Origin: Williamsia faeni
GTDB taxonomy: Bacteria; Actinomycetota; Actinomycetes; Mycobacteriales; Mycobacteriaceae
Length of the DNA: 64,000 nt
Assembly: GCA_003202005.1 (NCBI GenBank)
Contig: QJJF01000010.1
Span: forward strand, 62,001 to 126,000
Direction: 5' to 3'
Part shown: in pieces, positions 20,561-29,266 of the stretch
How positions within the stretch are numbered: the first letter of the stretch is position 1
How the letters are laid out: every line of letters begins with the position of its first letter
Program-made: the position numbers and the translations under genes
Notes under the pieces: generated by a model
Told to the model about the DNA's origin: nothing
What the model saw: the letters and a program-made list of their open reading frames with translations, nothing else
Database searches by the model: none

Positions 20561-20594
20561 GTCAGCCTCCTTGGGGCTTCTGGTTGCAAACGAA

Positions 20595-20610
20595 ACGCTA
20601 CACGTAGCGT
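20595..20610. promoter_or_regulatory. Palindromic operator between small membrane protein and TetR gene
   Basis: ACGCTAC-AC-GTAGCGT is a 7-bp inverted repeat with a 2-nt centre in the divergent intergenic region. It lies 18 nt upstream of the TAATAT -10 box (20628-20633) of the TetR gene, where it could also control the minus-strand gene. It is the natural candidate for TetR binding. Confidence 0.5.
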
Positions 20611-20639
20611 AGCGATCGGGATCGCGCTAATATTCCCGC

Positions 20640-21182
20640 GTGAGTTCCAGACCCCCGGATGTGAAGATCGCCGACGCCACGCTCCAGCTACTTCGTGAAC
20701 GTGGTCCCAGGGCGGTCACCGTGGAGGCCGTTGCTGCGGTGTCCGGTGTTGCCAAGACGACCATCTACCGGCGTTTTCGCGATCGTAGGGAGATGCTGTC
20801 GAGCGCACTGGCTCCGACCACCGAACCCGGCGCATTCCCGGAAGGACTACCGGTTGAGGAACAGATCCGATGGATGGTCGCCGAGGCGCTGCGTGCCGTT
20901 GATTGCGGAATCGGGTTCGGGGGCCTTGCGGCGCTGCTCACCGACGAAGATCCGGAGTTCACGGCGGCATTCCGTTCGCAGCTGACCGATCAACGCCGTC
21001 AGTTCATGCCCTTGATCAGCGCCGGTATCGCCGCCGGTGACATCAGGTCCGACGTCGACCTCGACACGCTCGTAGATGCCGTTGTCGGGATCTACGTATG
21101 TGAGCGGGCGCGCACCGGACAGTCGGCTCCGGGAACCGTCGACCGGGTCGTGGCCCTCATGCTCCCCGCGATCCTGGCCTGA
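20640..21182 (+). CDS. TetR-family transcriptional regulator
   Basis: The 180-aa protein has an N-terminal helix-turn-helix (VEAVAAVSGVAKTTIYRRF, about residues 28-46) and an all-helical ligand domain with a TetR_C-type end. The GTG start lies 6 nt after a TAATAT -10 box, indicating a leaderless message. It is divergent from the small membrane protein gene and a palindrome lies between them, which suggests that it represses both. The ligand is unknown. Confidence 0.85.
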   Translation: MSSRPPDVKIADATLQLLRERGPRAVTVEAVAAVSGVAKTTIYRRFRDRREMLSSALAPTTEPGAFPEGLPVEEQIRWMVAEALRAVDCGIGFGGLAALLTDEDPEFTAAFRSQLTDQRRQFMPLISAGIAAGDIRSDVDLDTLVDAVVGIYVCERARTGQSAPGTVDRVVALMLPAILA

Positions 21183-21185
21183 CGG

Positions 21186-21806
21186 CTAGTCAGGGGAATG
21201 GTCGGTCTGCGAGGGCCGGAGTTCGAGTTGCCGCACCAGGTCGTCCAGTAGCCGCCTGGTCTGGTCGTGGCCGCCGGTGATACCCAGTTCGGTCTCCATG
21301 ACGAGGGTTTGGGTCACGCAGGTCACCGCGACGGAGACCGCCACCGCCGGGAGGTCGTGGGGATCGATGCCGCGAGCGCCCAGCAGCATGGCAAACGCGG
21401 CAGTCTCGATCTCGCGGAACCGCAGGCCGTATGCCGCGATCTCGGAGCGGATCGCCTTGCGGTGATTCGACAGGGCCATGAACTCCATCTGGAGTGCGGT
21501 GCCCATCGGATCGCTGTGCAGCTGCAGGACCGCCCGCATCGGTTGTTTGTCGGCGAGTGCCGCCTTGAGGCGTTTCAGATTCGCTTCGGCACCTTCCCGG
21601 AAGACGGCCAGGTAGAGGTCGTCCATGGTCGGGAAGTAGTAGTGCACCAGGGGCGGCCTGATGCCGGCCCGCGCCGCGACCCGGCGTGAGGTGGCCGCCG
21701 CGTAGCCCTCTTCGAGCATGATCTGAGCGGTTGCCCGCACCAGGGCGTCGCGCGTCTCAGACTCTCCGCCGCCGTCGATTCGTCGGCGCCGTACACCTTC
21801 TGTCAC
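21186..21806 (-). CDS. TetR-family regulator of the adjacent molybdo-hydroxylase operon
   Basis: The 206-aa protein has an N-terminal HTH (SRRVAARAGIRPPLVHYYF, about residues 42-60) and a helical effector domain. It is encoded divergently from the xanthine-dehydrogenase-family operon starting at 21961, so it most likely controls that operon. Shared TTTTGTGC words in inverted orientation lie on both sides of the intergenic region (21833-21840 and 21911-21918). The start is a GTG (VTEGVRRRR). Confidence 0.8.
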   Translation of the reverse strand: MTEGVRRRRIDGGGESETRDALVRATAQIMLEEGYAAATSRRVAARAGIRPPLVHYYFPTMDDLYLAVFREGAEANLKRLKAALADKQPMRAVLQLHSDPMGTALQMEFMALSNHRKAIRSEIAAYGLRFREIETAAFAMLLGARGIDPHDLPAVAVSVAVTCVTQTLVMETELGITGGHDQTRRLLDDLVRQLELRPSQTDHSPD

Positions 21807-21852
21807 GCCAATACACCTGGCGTTTTGTGCGAGTGCGGAGGAGGGTTAAGCC

Positions 21853-21919
21853 TTGACCGTCTTCTCCGGGAACTGCTATACATACCGCAATCCTACAAAA
21901 GCTGAGCGAGTGCACAAAA
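21853..21919 (+). promoter_or_regulatory. Promoter and putative operators of the molybdo-hydroxylase operon
   Basis: A TTGACC -35 (21853-21858) and a TATACA -10 (21877-21882) are separated by 18 nt. Downstream, ACAAAAG occurs twice about 20 bp apart (near 21894 and 21913), and one copy belongs to a GCACAAAA word repeated in inverse orientation at 21833-21840. These positions suit repression by the divergent TetR protein. Confidence 0.45.
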
Positions 21920-21960
21920 GTGGTTGATCATGCGCGATATGAATGGACAGAGGGGTGTTG

Positions 21961-24309
21961 GTGAGCACTACTGAAGTATCCACCGACCGGTACGTCGGGA
22001 CCCGGGTTCCACGGGTTGAGGACGCCCGGCTCGTGGCCGGCGCCGGCTGCTACGTGGACGACATCACTCGCGCAGGCATGCTGCACATCGCGTTTGTGCG
22101 AAGCACGGTCGCGCGCGGCCGGATCCTCGGTGTCGACACCTCCGAGGCTCTGGCGATCGATGGCGTCAAGGCGATATACCTTGCGGCCGATATCAATCCG
22201 GCCATCCACGAACTCCGTTACTCACTCGACGGGATGGTCGGCGGATCGTCGCAGTGGCCGGCGCTCGCCGAGGAAGAGGTCCGATTCGTCGGCGACCCGA
22301 TAGCCGTCGTGGTCGCCACCAACCGGTACGTCGCCGAAGATGCCGTCGACATGGTGATCGTCGATTACGACGTGCTGCCCCCGGTGGTCGACTACCGGAC
22401 CGCGCCGGAGTCGGATGATTTGGTCCATGCCGCATTCGCGAAGAATCTGGCGATCGAACTGCCCGGGCGTCCGGCATCGGAGATGGACCCGATCTTCGAC
22501 GCGGCCGCGCATGTCGTCCGCCAGACCGTGTACCAGCAGGCACATTCGCCGATGCCGATGGAAACGCGTGGCATCGTCGCCGAATGGTCTTCTCCCAGTG
22601 GAGAGATGACGATCTGGATCTCCAGTCAGTCGCCACATGAAGCGCGTGGATTCGCATCCCGGATACTCGGTGTCCCCGAGCATCGGGTGCGAGTGGTGTG
22701 CAAAGACACCGGAGGTGGCTTCGGACAGAAGGTGGTGCCCCAGCGCGAAGAGATCTGCGTGATGATCGCCGCGAAGATAATCGGTGTCCCGGTCAAATGG
22801 ATCGAGGATCGGCAGGAACACCTGATGTCGGCGGGTATGGCGCGCCAGGATCACGGCAATGCCCGGATGGCGTTCGACGAGGACGGAAAGATCGTCGCCG
22901 CCGAACTCGATCACGTCCAGAACATCGGGGCCTACCCCATACCGTCGCCGCTGACCGGAGCGGGAGCGGTGGGAATGCTGTTCCCCGGTCCGTACCGGGT
23001 TCCGCAGGCCACGTTCAGTCTGAAGCTGGTCTATACCAATACCGTTGGGCGCGTGGCGTACCGCGGACCATGGCAGTACGAGTCGATGGCCAGGGAGGTG
23101 TTGCTCGACACCGCCGCCCGCCAGATGGACATCGATCCGATCGAGTTGCGTCGTCGTAACCTGCTCCGGGCCGACGAGATGCCGGTGAGCAATCCGTTGG
23201 GTATGCCCTATTCGGATGCGACACCTCTGGAGACCTTCGACAAGGCGATCGAGGCGCTCGACTATCCGGCATTCCGGCGTGAGCAGGAGGCCGCGCGGGC
23301 AGCAGGGCGCTATCTGGGCGTGGGTACCTGTAGCTACATCGAACCCACGTCGGCGTCGACCCCGTTCATGGCCACCGAGGGTGCCACGATCCGGGTCAAT
23401 CCGTCTGGGACGGTGGATGTCTACGTGAACGGCGGTTCGGCCGGCAACAGCGTCGAGACGACGGTTGTGCAGTTGACCGCGGACGCACTCGGTGTCGCGA
23501 TCGAGGACGTCAACACCATCCAGGGCGACACCGCGGTCACCCCGTTCGGTGCCGGAACCCAGGGCAGTCGTAGTGGTTCGATGACCGCTGGTGCGGTGGC
23601 CGTGACCGCAACGGGCGTGCGGGAGAAGATCGTGGCGATCGCTGCCCACAAGTTGGGTGTCGATGCGGCCGACGTCGACTTCATCCGCGGTCGCGCCTCG
23701 GTCCGCGGAGTGCCGGGACCGGAGCTGACACTCGCGGAGATCGCGGATATCGCCTATTACCAACCGGATTCGCTGCCACCCGGTGTGTCTCCCGGGCTCG
23801 AGTCCAGTGGTCGCTACAAAGCGCAGGCCCCGATGATCTGGGCCAATGCCACCCACGTGTGCACCTGTGAGGTCGACATCGAAACCGGTGAGGTGACGCT
23901 GCTGCGGTTCATCGTCGGCGAGGACATCGGACCGATGATCAACCCGAACGTGGTGGAGGGTCAGATCCGCGGCGGAACCGTGCAGGGTATTGGCGGTGCC
24001 CTCTACGAGCACCTGGCCTACGACGAATCCGGAAACCCGGTGACCACAACATTTATGGACTACTTGATGCCCACCACAACCGAGGTTCCGGCGAACATCG
24101 AGATCGTGCACGTCGAGACCATGGGCCCCGGCCCAGGTGGCTTCAAAGGCGTCGGTGAGGGCGGTGCCATCGGCTCGGCACCGGCCGTCGTCAACGCCGT
24201 CGCAGATGCATTGGCACCGTTCGGTATCGAGATCAGTGAACTACCGCTGAGTCCGGCGAGGATTGTCGCGATGGTGGATGCTGCCCGCGGCGAAGCGGTG
24301 GCCCGATGA
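21961..24309 (+). CDS. Xanthine dehydrogenase-family molybdopterin-binding large subunit
   Basis: The 782-aa protein is the catalytic molybdopterin-cytosine-dinucleotide-type subunit of a three-subunit hydroxylase. It has GTRVPRVEDARLVAG at the N-terminus, DTGGGFGQK, the loop AYRGPWQYE and the C-terminal KGVGEGGAIGSAPAVVNA with the catalytic glutamate. The AYRGPW loop differs from the AYRCSFR of true CO dehydrogenase and from the common form II AYRGAGR, so a hydroxylase of an N-heterocycle or aldehyde is more likely than CO oxidation. The GTG at 21961 with a GAGGGG site is chosen over the ATG at 21943. It overlaps the FAD subunit by 4 nt. Confidence 0.88.
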   Translation: MSTTEVSTDRYVGTRVPRVEDARLVAGAGCYVDDITRAGMLHIAFVRSTVARGRILGVDTSEALAIDGVKAIYLAADINPAIHELRYSLDGMVGGSSQWPALAEEEVRFVGDPIAVVVATNRYVAEDAVDMVIVDYDVLPPVVDYRTAPESDDLVHAAFAKNLAIELPGRPASEMDPIFDAAAHVVRQTVYQQAHSPMPMETRGIVAEWSSPSGEMTIWISSQSPHEARGFASRILGVPEHRVRVVCKDTGGGFGQKVVPQREEICVMIAAKIIGVPVKWIEDRQEHLMSAGMARQDHGNARMAFDEDGKIVAAELDHVQNIGAYPIPSPLTGAGAVGMLFPGPYRVPQATFSLKLVYTNTVGRVAYRGPWQYESMAREVLLDTAARQMDIDPIELRRRNLLRADEMPVSNPLGMPYSDATPLETFDKAIEALDYPAFRREQEAARAAGRYLGVGTCSYIEPTSASTPFMATEGATIRVNPSGTVDVYVNGGSAGNSVETTVVQLTADALGVAIEDVNTIQGDTAVTPFGAGTQGSRSGSMTAGAVAVTATGVREKIVAIAAHKLGVDAADVDFIRGRASVRGVPGPELTLAEIADIAYYQPDSLPPGVSPGLESSGRYKAQAPMIWANATHVCTCEVDIETGEVTLLRFIVGEDIGPMINPNVVEGQIRGGTVQGIGGALYEHLAYDESGNPVTTTFMDYLMPTTTEVPANIEIVHVETMGPGPGGFKGVGEGGAIGSAPAVVNAVADALAPFGIEISELPLSPARIVAMVDAARGEAVAR

Positions 24310-25181
24310 AGCCCGCAGCGTTCGACTATCACCGGCCGGCCACCGCGCAGGAGGCCGTCAGTCTGCTCGCCGAACTCGGCGACGAGGCGAAATTCATTGC
24401 GGGCGGCCAGAGTCTGATGCCGATGCTGAACCTGCGCCTCGCGGCCTTTGAGCATTTGATCGACATCAGTCGGCTGTCCGGGCTCGAAGGTATCGAGGTC
24501 CGCGGCGGATCGCTCTGGATCGGTGCCGGAACCCGGCAGGCCGTGATCGGCCGCTCCGAGACAGTGGCGGCGTCAGTGCCGTTGCTGGCGCGGGCGACAC
24601 CACTGATCGGGCACTTCCAGATCCGCAACCGCGGAACGATCGGCGGTTCGATCGCTCACGCCGATGCCGCTGCCGAATACCCGGCGGTGGCGATCACCCT
24701 CGATGCAGAGATCGAATTGCTCTCACCACGTGGTGCCCGGACAGTTCCGGCGGCAGACTTCTTCACCGGCATGTGGAGCACTGACATGGCAGAGGACGAA
24801 TTGCTGACCGGTATCAATTTCCCCATCTGGGAAGGCAGATCCGGTTTTGCGATCGACGAGTTCGCCCGTCGCCAGGGCGATTTCGCGATCGCCGGTGCAA
24901 CGGTGGCCGTGCGGATCGATGACAACGCCCGGATCGACAAATGCGCCATCGGACTATTTGGTCTCGGTCCCGCGGTCACCCGTGCCACCGCCGCGGAACA
25001 GGCGCTCATCGGACTGTCTGTCAACGATGTCGACACCAAGGAGATCGCGGGCCTCGCGGTGTCGGGCCTGACCTCGGTTCCGGCAGACCTGCACGGCTCC
25101 ACCGAATACCGAACCCGGGTCGGGGCGACACGAGTCAACCGTGCGCTCGATCGCGCGCTATTGGAGGCGAAGAATGGCTGA
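24306..25181 (+). CDS. FAD-binding medium subunit of the molybdo-hydroxylase
   Basis: The 291-aa protein carries the two FAD motifs of the CoxM/XDH medium-subunit family, AGGQSLMPMLNLRL (about residues 38-51) and NRGTIGGSIAHADAAAE (about 109-125). It transfers electrons from the 2Fe-2S subunit to the final acceptor. Its ATG overlaps the large-subunit stop and its end overlaps the next gene by 8 nt, so the three subunits are co-translated in the order L-M-S. Confidence 0.92.
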   Translation: MKPAAFDYHRPATAQEAVSLLAELGDEAKFIAGGQSLMPMLNLRLAAFEHLIDISRLSGLEGIEVRGGSLWIGAGTRQAVIGRSETVAASVPLLARATPLIGHFQIRNRGTIGGSIAHADAAAEYPAVAITLDAEIELLSPRGARTVPAADFFTGMWSTDMAEDELLTGINFPIWEGRSGFAIDEFARRQGDFAIAGATVAVRIDDNARIDKCAIGLFGLGPAVTRATAAEQALIGLSVNDVDTKEIAGLAVSGLTSVPADLHGSTEYRTRVGATRVNRALDRALLEAKNG

Positions 25182-25665
25182 TGTAGAGATCAAGGTATGG
25201 GTGAACGGTGCCCTCCACCAAGCGACGATCCCGCCCCGGCTGACGCTGGCGGATTTCCTGCGTGTCGACTGTGGTTTGACCGGAACACATCTCGGGTGTG
25301 AACACGGTGTGTGCGGCGCATGTACCGTGCTCGTCGACGGTGAGGCCGTCCGCGCCTGCCTGCTGTTCGCGGTCCAGACTGATGGCGCCGAGATCACCAC
25401 CATCGAGGGTATGGCGTCGTCAGACGGTGAGCTCTCCACGGTCCAGTGCGCATTTCGGGACCACCACGGTCTCCAATGTGGTTTCTGCACACCGGGTTTT
25501 GTGGTGTCTGCGACGGCATTCCTGCGGGAGACCCCCGATCCGAGCGACACCGAGATCAGGGAAGCGCTCTCCGGCAACATCTGCCGGTGCACGGGATATC
25601 AGGGAATCGTTGAAGCCGTTCGCGCGGCCGCCGATTCGATCAATGGAAGTGAAGGGTCCGCATGA
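25174..25665 (+). CDS. 2Fe-2S small subunit of the molybdo-hydroxylase
   Basis: The 163-aa protein binds two [2Fe-2S] clusters. The plant-type ferredoxin motif CEHGVCGACTVLVDG with a distal Cys (ACLLF) is in the N-terminal half, and the second motif CGFCTPGF ... CRCTGYQGI is in the C-terminal half. The start at 25174 (MADVEIKVWVNG) fits the family and overlaps the FAD-subunit gene. The arrangement is complete for electron transfer from the molybdenum site to FAD. Confidence 0.93.
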   Translation: MADVEIKVWVNGALHQATIPPRLTLADFLRVDCGLTGTHLGCEHGVCGACTVLVDGEAVRACLLFAVQTDGAEITTIEGMASSDGELSTVQCAFRDHHGLQCGFCTPGFVVSATAFLRETPDPSDTEIREALSGNICRCTGYQGIVEAVRAAADSINGSEGSA

Positions 25666-26351
25666 AGCTCGAGAACCAGTTCAGCATCGCCGTTCCGGTC
25701 GAGGAAGCATGGAAGGTGCTACTCGACATCGAACGAGTGGCGCCCTGCGTTCCGGGAGCCACGCTCACCTCGAACGAGGGTGATCAGTTCAAGGGCAAGG
25801 TCAAGGTCAAGCTGGGCCCGATCTCTTTGAGCTACGCCGGAATCATCAAGTTCCGGTCGCGCGACGAAGAAGCGAAGATCGCGGTCCTCGAAGGCAGCGG
25901 CCGCGAGGCCCGGGGCAACGGCACCGCCAGCGCGGTGGTCACCTGCCGTCTCGTCGATGCCGGCGACACCACCGATGTCTTCGTCGAGACCGAACTCGAC
26001 ATCACCGGCAAACCCGCACAGTTCGGGCGCGGTGCGATGGCAGAGGTCGCCGGCAAACTGATCGGGCAGTTCTCCGAGAATCTTGCCGCGGAAATCGAGA
26101 ACAAGCCGGACGTCGCACCGGCAGAAGTGGCTGCACCCGCGTCAGAGACCGCCACCTCCGAGTCCGCAGCACCCGCAGTGGCGCCGGTGGCCGACAAGCC
26201 GGTGGTGCCGCGGAAGTCCGCCGAGCCCATCGACCTGATCGAGGCTTCGGGCCTGGGTGGCGTGGCGACGCGGACCGCGATCGTCGTCGCGGTCTCCCTT
26301 GTGGTGGCCGCGGTGGTTGTCCTGTTCTTCGGGCGACGCCGGGCGAGCTGA
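25662..26351 (+). CDS. CoxG-like SRPBCC protein with C-terminal membrane anchor
   Basis: The 229-aa protein has an N-terminal CoxG/SRPBCC domain (residues 1-145: LENQFSIAVPVEEAWKVLLD, CVPGA, GKVKVKLGPISLSY), a Pro/Ala-rich linker of about 45 residues, and a C-terminal hydrophobic segment TAIVVAVSLVVAAVVVLFFG followed by basic RRR. CoxG homologues recruit molybdo-hydroxylases to the membrane. This protein probably anchors the upstream L-M-S complex. It overlaps the small-subunit gene by 4 nt and ends the operon, which closes in a large hairpin. Confidence 0.88.
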   Translation: MKLENQFSIAVPVEEAWKVLLDIERVAPCVPGATLTSNEGDQFKGKVKVKLGPISLSYAGIIKFRSRDEEAKIAVLEGSGREARGNGTASAVVTCRLVDAGDTTDVFVETELDITGKPAQFGRGAMAEVAGKLIGQFSENLAAEIENKPDVAPAEVAAPASETATSESAAPAVAPVADKPVVPRKSAEPIDLIEASGLGGVATRTAIVVAVSLVVAAVVVLFFGRRRAS

Positions 26352-26355
26352 TTCG

Positions 26356-26425
26356 GCAAACGAGCCGGTAATACGAAGACGAGCCGCGTATTTGTGGCTC
26401 GTCTTCGTATATCTGGCTCGTTTGC
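26356..26425. terminator. Large two-part palindrome between convergent genes
   Basis: An inner perfect 15-bp stem (ATACGAAGACGAGCC at 26371-26385 with its complement at 26396-26410, 10-nt loop) is enclosed, after 4-nt internal loops, by an outer perfect 11-bp stem (GCAAACGAGCC at 26356-26366 with 26415-26425). It sits between the coxG-like gene and the convergent GNAT gene and should terminate both transcripts. Confidence 0.7.
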
Positions 26426-26435
26426 GTTTGGCGGA

Positions 26436-27398
26436 CTAGCGGTCCTCGAGGTACCCGTAACTGTGGTGAAGTCCGAAACCCAAGCGGCGGTACCACTCCC
26501 GGGCACGTTGGTTGGTGGTCTCGACCTGTAGGTATGTCGAGACCGCGCCTGAGGTGGCGCCCCACGCCTCGATCGCGGCCATGATCGACCGGCCGTGGCC
26601 ATGGCCGCGGTGTCCGGGAACTGTCAGCAGGGCCGAGAGGCCCAGCCAGACCTCGTCTTTGAGACCGGTGGTCACCGCACCGCGGCCGATGGCGATGACA
26701 CCGCCCTCGGGGTCGCGTATTTCGGCAAAGCCAAGCCGTCCGCCATCGGAGGCGCAGACAACAGCTCGCGCCACGGACACATCGGGGATCGTCCGTCCGT
26801 CCGCGTAGTTGGCGATCCACTCGTCGGACGGTTGATCGGAGATCGCGACGGTGTGCTCGGGTTGAGTTGTCGCCGTTGTCCCGACGGGTCCGGTCAGGAC
26901 ATCGACCGTGCAGGTGTAATCGGCCACGGGGACATGGGCGCTTGGAATCAGCCGGGACACCGCGGAAATCAGCAGAGGCAGATCCCGCGCGGCGTACCAC
27001 TGCCGCAACCGATCGGTGGTCTGCGAGTCGAGGCGCGCACCCATCTCGAGTGGCACCGCCGAGTTCGCCCGCCGGGTGAATCCGCCACCCGCGCGGGCGA
27101 GCCAGCCGTCGATCATCTCCGACTCCAGCCCGGGCCAGCCCCGGGCCGCCGCGACCTCCAGCGACCGGATCTCCGAATTTCGGACGGGTTTGTCGGACAG
27201 CACCTTCACCGCGACCACCAGTTCGGCCGGAATCAGCAGTGACTCGCCCGCGCGACGAACCCGGAGATCCGGTTCCGCGGATTCCAGGATGCCGGTGACG
27301 TCGCTGAGGGTGGCGGTCTCGTCGGCGCGCCAATCGGCGGGCGCCCCGGGACCTTTCCGGAAGCGCACCACCACCCGGTCACCCGCGGACGGGTTCAC
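26436..27398 (-). CDS. GNAT-family acetyltransferase (Rv0428c-like)
   Basis: The 320-aa protein combines an N-terminal domain of about 170 residues of unknown role (VVVRFRKGPGAPADW; SEMIDGWLARAGGGFTRRANS) with a C-terminal GNAT acetyltransferase domain (acetyl-CoA loop VPGHRGHGHGRSIMAAIEAW and QVETTNQRAREWYRRLGF). It lies directly downstream of def with the stop and start adjacent (TAG-GTG). This matches the Rv0429c-Rv0428c order in M. tuberculosis. The substrate is unknown; acetylation of N-termini after deformylation is only a contextual idea. Confidence 0.85.
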   Translation of the reverse strand: MNPSAGDRVVVRFRKGPGAPADWRADETATLSDVTGILESAEPDLRVRRAGESLLIPAELVVAVKVLSDKPVRNSEIRSLEVAAARGWPGLESEMIDGWLARAGGGFTRRANSAVPLEMGARLDSQTTDRLRQWYAARDLPLLISAVSRLIPSAHVPVADYTCTVDVLTGPVGTTATTQPEHTVAISDQPSDEWIANYADGRTIPDVSVARAVVCASDGGRLGFAEIRDPEGGVIAIGRGAVTTGLKDEVWLGLSALLTVPGHRGHGHGRSIMAAIEAWGATSGAVSTYLQVETTNQRAREWYRRLGFGLHHSYGYLEDR

Positions 27399-28016
27399 CT
27401 AGTTGTCGTCGTCTTCGTCGTCGTGGCCGAATGGGTCGGCCTCTTCGCCGGGCATCCAGGACAGCCCGGGGACGCCCCAGTTGGAGCGCTTGATGGCCTT
27501 CTTGGCGGCCCGGGCGTTGCGGCCGAGCAGTACATCGACGTACAGGAAGCCGTCGAGATGTCCGACCTCGTGCTGCAGCATCCGGGCGAAGAAGCCCTCG
27601 CTCTCCAGTTCGACCGGTTCGCCGTTGCGGTCGACGCCGGTGACCTTGGCCCAGTCTGCGCGCCCGGTGGGGAATTGCAGTCCGGGGACCGACAGGCAGC
27701 CTTCGTCGTTGTCGTCGGGGTCGGGCATGGTCTCGGGGATCTCGGACGTCTCGAGCACCGGGTTGATCACCTCGCCGCGGCGGCGCGGGCCGGCGCGGCC
27801 ATCGCCGTCGGGGCAGTCGTAGACGAAGAAGCGCCGACCCACCCCGACCTGATTTGCGGCCAGTCCGACACCGTTGGCAGCATCCATGGTTTCGTACATG
27901 TCGTCGAGCAAAGCCACCACGTCAGCCGGGGGTTTGCCGTCGGCATCGAGGGTGACGATCTCAGTGGGATTGTGCAACACCGGATCACCGACGATGCAGA
28001 TGGGGAGAATTGCCAT
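27399..28016 (-). CDS. def: Peptide deformylase
   Basis: Peptide deformylase removes the formyl group from nascent proteins. The 205-aa protein has all three motifs: [18 protein letters not shown] and QHEVGHLDG, containing the metal ligands Cys and two His and the catalytic Glu. The C-terminus is an acidic extension ([11 protein letters not shown]). The ATG at 28016 ([12 protein letters not shown]) is preferred over the ATG at 28037 by homology. It forms an operon with the downstream GNAT gene. Confidence 0.94.
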   Translation of the reverse strand: MAILPICIVGDPVLHNPTEIVTLDADGKPPADVVALLDDMYETMDAANGVGLAANQVGVGRRFFVYDCPDGDGRAGPRRRGEVINPVLETSEIPETMPDPDDNDEGCLSVPGLQFPTGRADWAKVTGVDRNGEPVELESEGFFARMLQHEVGHLDGFLYVDVLLGRNARAAKKAIKRSNWGVPGLSWMPGEEADPFGHDDEDDDN

Positions 28017-28168
28017 GAGGGTCAGATTACTCGGCACGCCACGGCGCGAAATCCACTGGAGGCGTGGTTAGATATAGACCGAACCACACTGATGTAATTC
28101 GCGCCATAACTATCGTCAAGTGGTGTGTGGCGACGGGGTGGAGTAGGACCGATTCTCAAGGGAGCGAG

Positions 28169-28519
28169 ATGGACGGCGCAACCGCGCGAGACCAGAAGAA
28201 TTCCGGACTTGCGGACAACATCAGCCAGGCACACGCAGAGTTGGGGCCCGGTGAGGTTGGAGCCGACGGACTGACTCGGCGCGAGCATGAGGTTTTGGCC
28301 TTCGAGCGCCAATGGTGGAAGTACGCCGGCGCCAAAGAAGAGGCCATCAAAGAACTGTTTGGATTATCCGCGACCCGCTACTACCAAGTGCTCAATGCAC
28401 TCGTCGACCGTCCTGAGGCGCTGGCCGCCGACCCGATGTTGGTCAAGCGCCTACGTCGTCTGCGGGCCAGTCGTCAGAAGGCCCGTGCGGCCCGCCGCCT
28501 CGGTTTCGACGTCACCTGA
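28169..28519 (+). CDS. DUF3263 family protein (Rv0430-like)
   Basis: The 116-aa protein has the DUF3263 core GLTRREHEVLAFERQWWKYA, GAKEEAIKELFGLSATRYYQ and VLNALVDRPEALAADPMLVKR, ending in a basic tail RASRQKARAARRLGF. The fold resembles a small helix-turn-helix protein, so DNA binding is plausible. The ATG at 28169 has an AAGGGAG site; the longer open frame upstream is non-coding in character. It precedes the virR homologue, as in M. tuberculosis. Confidence 0.85.
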   Translation: MDGATARDQKNSGLADNISQAHAELGPGEVGADGLTRREHEVLAFERQWWKYAGAKEEAIKELFGLSATRYYQVLNALVDRPEALAADPMLVKRLRRLRASRQKARAARRLGFDVT

Positions 28520-28576
28520 TGGGTTCTTTGACCCGCCGCGTGCGGATGGGTCGGGAAGTTTCGTAAGGTTGACCCA

Positions 28577-29140
28577 ATGACCAAGTCCGACCGATCTGGC
28601 CCACCGGATTCCCCCACGCGCCGGGAAAACGCTCACCTGCCGCTACGCGCTGGGGCAATGCTGTTGATTGCCATCGCCGTGGTGTTCATCGGACTCGGTT
28701 GGCAGTCGGCCGCCAACAGCGATTCCGACCCCGAGGACGGGCTCCAAGCTGCCCAGAGCCGGCAATCGACCTCCGCCGCCGCGCCCGAATCGGCGGCGCC
28801 GGAATCCTCGGTTGCGGCGAGTACCTCGGCGTCGCCCACGACGATGTCGCCGTCGGTTGACCCGAGCAAACCCCAGGTCTGTGTTTTCAATGCCGGAACG
28901 GTCAGTGGCCTGGGCCAGACGTTCACCAAGAAAGTCGACGTTCTGGGTTGGAAAACCGCGGAACCGGCCAATTTGCAGTCGGCGAGCATCACCGAGAACA
29001 CCATCTTCTACACCCCGCGGCAGAAGGCTGCGGCCGAGCAACTCGCCGAAGATCTGGGTGGAGACGTCTCGGTCGATCCCCGACCATCGGCGTTCAGCCA
29101 GTGCCAGGGCGGGTTGGCACTCATCGTCGTGACCAACTGA
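28577..29140 (+). CDS. virR: VirR-like membrane protein with LytR C-terminal domain
   Basis: The 187-aa protein has a single membrane segment (about residues 25-45, AGAMLLIAIAVVFIGLGW), a Ser/Ala/Pro-rich extracytoplasmic linker, and a LytR_C domain (VCVFNAGTVSGLGQTFTKKV ... IFYTPRQKAAAEQLAEDLGG). The position between the DUF3263 gene and sodC equals Rv0431 (VirR), which affects envelope permeability and vesicle release through cell-wall-enzyme interactions. Function here is inferred from synteny and domain. Confidence 0.8.
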   Translation: MTKSDRSGPPDSPTRRENAHLPLRAGAMLLIAIAVVFIGLGWQSAANSDSDPEDGLQAAQSRQSTSAAAPESAAPESSVAASTSASPTTMSPSVDPSKPQVCVFNAGTVSGLGQTFTKKVDVLGWKTAEPANLQSASITENTIFYTPRQKAAAEQLAEDLGGDVSVDPRPSAFSQCQGGLALIVVTN

Positions 29141-29214
29141 ATCCGGAGCGGACGACGAAGCCGGAGGCGGAGGCGCAGCTCGACCGGGTCACCCGATATG
29201 ATTTCGCTGACCTA

Positions 29215-29227
29215 CTACCGACGGTAG
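29215..29227. promoter_or_regulatory. Palindrome CTACCG-A-CGGTAG upstream of sodC
   Basis: A perfect 6-bp inverted repeat around one base lies 39 nt upstream of the sodC ATG, in the 126-nt spacer after virR. It is a likely operator; the regulator is unknown. Metal or oxidative control would fit the target gene but is not shown. Confidence 0.35.
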
Positions 29228-29266
29228 AACCCCGAATTCGTACGCCCAACACAAGGGAGCTCAACC

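Noticed and set aside
21961-25665. Annotation as aerobic carbon monoxide dehydrogenase (coxLMS).
   Set aside because: The large subunit lacks the AYRCSFR loop of true CO dehydrogenase; only the family-level call is supported.
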